Part shown: positions 62,144-64,000 of the stretch, in pieces
Numbering within the stretch: position 1 is the first letter of the stretch
Layout of the letters: the number at the start of each line of letters is the position of its first letter
Assembly (NCBI GenBank): GCA_026706485.1
Contig: JAPOYR010000013.1
Span: 280,132-344,131 of the forward strand
Reading direction: 5' to 3'
DNA from: Chloroflexota bacterium
GTDB taxonomy: Bacteria > Chloroflexota > UBA11872
DNA: 64,000 nt
Position numbers and translations under genes: made by a program
Notes under the pieces: generated by a model
Seen by the model: only the letters and a program-made list of their open reading frames with translations
The model's database searches: none
What the model was told of the DNA's origin: nothing

Positions 62144-63726
62144 CCGAGTCCACCGGACGGCGAATCGCTATCGCCGCCCTCCTCATCGCCGGCGGCAACA
62201 TCCTCAGCCGGCTGCTCGGATTCGTGCGCGAGCCCGTCATCGCCGCCCTGTTCGGCGCGGGCGGCACCGTCGACGCGCTCGAAATCGCCACCCGCATTCC
62301 CCAGTTCATGCACGAGCTGGTGATCGGCGGCGCGGTTTCCGGCGCCCTGATCCCCGTGTTCAGCCAGCTGGCCGGCGACGATCAGGCGCTGCGCCGCACG
62401 TTCTCCACGGTCATCGCCACGGTGATCGCCATCGCCGGCCTCGCCACGGCGATCCTCGTGATCCTCGCGGAACCGCTCGTGGATCTGGCCGCCATTGGGC
62501 TCCCGCCCGAAACGCGCGAGCTCGCCGTCACGCTCACCCGCATCACCCTGCCGTCGCTGCTGTTCCTCGGCATCTCGGCCGTAACCACGGCACGGTTGTA
62601 CGCCCGCGACCGCTACGCCTTCCCCGCCTTCAGCACCGCCTCGCTCAACGGCACGCTCATCGTGTTCGCGCTGGCGCTCACGCCCATCGTCGGACCGCCG
62701 GGCGTGGCGCTGGGCTATCTGGCCGGCGCGGCCGTGCACCTGCTGGTCCAGCTTCCCGCGCTGGTGCGCGATCGCGCCAGTCTTTCGCCCCCGGCCTGGC
62801 TCGGCGACCCAAAGTTTCACCAGATCCTGCGGCTCTACGCGCCGATCGCCGCCGGTGTGGTCGTGGCCCAGGTGCTCGTCGTGGTCGACGCCAATCTGGC
62901 CTCGCGCACCGGCGAAGGCAGCTTGGCGACCATGCGCTTCGCCACGCGCCTGCAGCAATTCCCGATCGGGCTCGTGGCAACGGCGCTCGCGCTGGCCTAT
63001 CTGCCCACGCTCTCGCGCACCGCGCCCGAATCCATTCGCCAGCTGGCGACCGCCGTCGATTTCCGCCGCCACCTCGCGCTGGCCGCCAAGCTCTCGACGC
63101 TCCTCATAGTCCCCATCACGGTCGTCATGACCGTGCTGAGCACGCCCGTCATTCGCGCGGTCTACGAGCGCGGCGCGTTTGACGCCGCCGATACCGGCAC
63201 CACAGGCCCCGCGTTGCTGATCTATGCCATCCAGCTCCCGCTCACGGTGCTCGACCAACTTTTCATCGTGGCGTTCTACGCCATGCGAAACACGATCACG
63301 CCCGTCGCCGTGGGCATCGTCGGCGGCGGGGTGTACCTCGCCACCGCCCTGTCGCTCGTCGAGCCGCTCGGCATGCTCGGCCTCGTCACCGCCAACACCG
63401 TGCAGAACAGCTTCCATGGCTTGGTGCTTGGCCTCGGACTCTGGTGGCTCATGCGAGGCACGGTCCAGCGTGGCAGCTGGATCTTTGCCATCAAGGTGGC
63501 GCTCGCCGGTGGTGTCATGGCGCTGGTCGCGCTCGGATTGCGCGAGGCCCTGATCGCGGGCCTCGAAGCCGATGGCCGCGGCGGCTGGTTGACCCTCCTG
63601 CTGGCCAGCGGCGGCTCCTTCGGGGTGTATGTCGTGGCACTCGTCCTGTTTCGCGTCGAAGAGCTCGGCCACCTGCGGTCCCTCGTCCATCAGGTGATCG
63701 CCCGCGTCCGAACCCGCGCCGCGTAG
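62140..63726 (+). CDS. murJ: Lipid II flippase MurJ
   Basis: A 528-aa MOP-superfamily flippase with about 14 hydrophobic helices. The N-terminus AIAALLIAGGNILSRLLGFVREPVIAALFG is the MurJ/MviN signature; FSQLAGDD, TLPSLLFLGISAVTTARLYARDRYAFPAFS, RFATRLQQFPIGLVATALALAYLPTLSR and VYERGAFDAADT are further family landmarks. It flips the peptidoglycan precursor lipid II to the outer face of the membrane. GTG 62140 overlaps the previous stop. It implies a peptidoglycan wall, or use of the flippase for another lipid-linked glycan. Confidence 0.92.
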   Translation: MTESTGRRIAIAALLIAGGNILSRLLGFVREPVIAALFGAGGTVDALEIATRIPQFMHELVIGGAVSGALIPVFSQLAGDDQALRRTFSTVIATVIAIAGLATAILVILAEPLVDLAAIGLPPETRELAVTLTRITLPSLLFLGISAVTTARLYARDRYAFPAFSTASLNGTLIVFALALTPIVGPPGVALGYLAGAAVHLLVQLPALVRDRASLSPPAWLGDPKFHQILRLYAPIAAGVVVAQVLVVVDANLASRTGEGSLATMRFATRLQQFPIGLVATALALAYLPTLSRTAPESIRQLATAVDFRRHLALAAKLSTLLIVPITVVMTVLSTPVIRAVYERGAFDAADTGTTGPALLIYAIQLPLTVLDQLFIVAFYAMRNTITPVAVGIVGGGVYLATALSLVEPLGMLGLVTANTVQNSFHGLVLGLGLWWLMRGTVQRGSWIFAIKVALAGGVMALVALGLREALIAGLEADGRGGWLTLLLASGGSFGVYVVALVLFRVEELGHLRSLVHQVIARVRTRAA

Positions 63727-63830
63727 GGTCACGATTCCACCTCGGCGCCATCTCCCGTTACCATCCGCCTAGTCCCATTCGCGCCTGGACGCCCTTACGC
63801 AACCCCTCCAACGGGAATTGGAGACTAGGT

Positions 63831-63892
63831 CCGGTCCCCTCTCCCAGCGGGAGAGGGTTAGAGCCTGCCCCGTACTTGATACGGGGGTGAGG
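63831..63892 (+). repeat. Palindromic repeat copy 2, interrupted by the 26-nt element
   Basis: CCGGTCCCCTCTCCCAGCGG then GAGAGGGTTA is copy 2 of the 60533-60569 repeat. Before its GGTGAGG tail sits GAGCCTGCCCCGTACTTGAT (63861-63880, continuing to 63886), which is nearly identical to 33239-33264. Confidence 0.75.
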
Positions 63893-63927
63893 TGGTACGG
63901 CCTGTCTCCGCCACACTCACGGGCCGT

Positions 63928-63952
63928 CCGGTCCCCTCTCCCTGTGGGAGAG
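63928..63952 (+). repeat. Palindromic repeat copy 3
   Basis: CCGGTCCCCTCTCCCTGTGG followed by GAGAG, with a truncated right side. Between 63727 and the window end there is no gene. Confidence 0.65.
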
Positions 63953-64000
63953 CAACTGTGTGGCCGGTGACGGGTTTAGCTGGCCATGGCGGGGTTCCAG

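Overview
The window is GC-rich DNA (roughly two thirds G+C by eye) from a bacterium that most resembles a member of the Chloroflexota, probably of the uncultured marine or host-associated kind. Reasons: Tat-type lipoprotein solute-binding proteins with long Val/Lys/Glu stalks, many phytanoyl-CoA dioxygenase-like and sugar-enzyme genes, oxoacid:ferredoxin oxidoreductase genes next to sucCD, and frequent short palindromic repeats between genes. Nothing in the window proves the phylum; there is no rRNA or marker ribosomal protein.

Layout. 1-336: 3' end of a macro-domain gene. 333-5406 (minus), 5787-9806 (plus) and 16982-20996 (minus) are three peptide/oligosaccharide-type ABC transporter cassettes, each in the unusual order DppC-like permease, family 5 binding protein, DppB-like permease, and none with an ATPase. 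Around them lie catabolic genes: a PhyH-like dioxygenase, an enolase-superfamily dehydratase, twin 521-aa beta-propeller glycosidase-like proteins flanking a GH32-like enzyme, two overlapping sugar isomerase/epimerase-like genes, a CrtI/PYROXD2-like oxidoreductase and a class III aminotransferase. 27037-31462 is a complete polar amino acid ABC transporter (aapJQMP type). 31752-33121 is an uncharacterised protein with an XRE regulator. 33284-38977 holds two tandem paralogous ~925-aa membrane proteins. A tRNA-Thr, a second GH32-like enzyme, a second PhyH enzyme and an orphan binding protein follow to 43853.

43998-45017 encodes a protein strikingly like sterol 24-C-methyltransferases. 45282-46135 is a BrnT/BrnA toxin-antitoxin pair framed by a 22-nt direct repeat that duplicates the start of the neighbouring thiamine-diphosphate enzyme gene. 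47974-49975 is a lower-GC patch with a PD-(D/E)XK-like nuclease and an endonuclease/exonuclease/phosphatase-family protein, next to a tRNA-Arg.

51951-60433 (minus) is a dense housekeeping run: 44-aa basic protein, M16 peptidase, TPR protein, roadblock protein, ndk, sucC, sucD, korA, korB. Several genes overlap by 4-8 nt. The products connect 2-oxoglutarate oxidation with reduced ferredoxin to substrate-level phosphorylation and NTP balancing. 60616-63726 (plus) encodes the two separate halves of an HldE-type heptose pathway and the lipid II flippase MurJ.

At least three families of short repeats lie between genes. One copy is a textbook MITE with 15-bp terminal inverted repeats and a 5-bp target duplication, and a 26-nt element is found inserted in two unrelated repeats.
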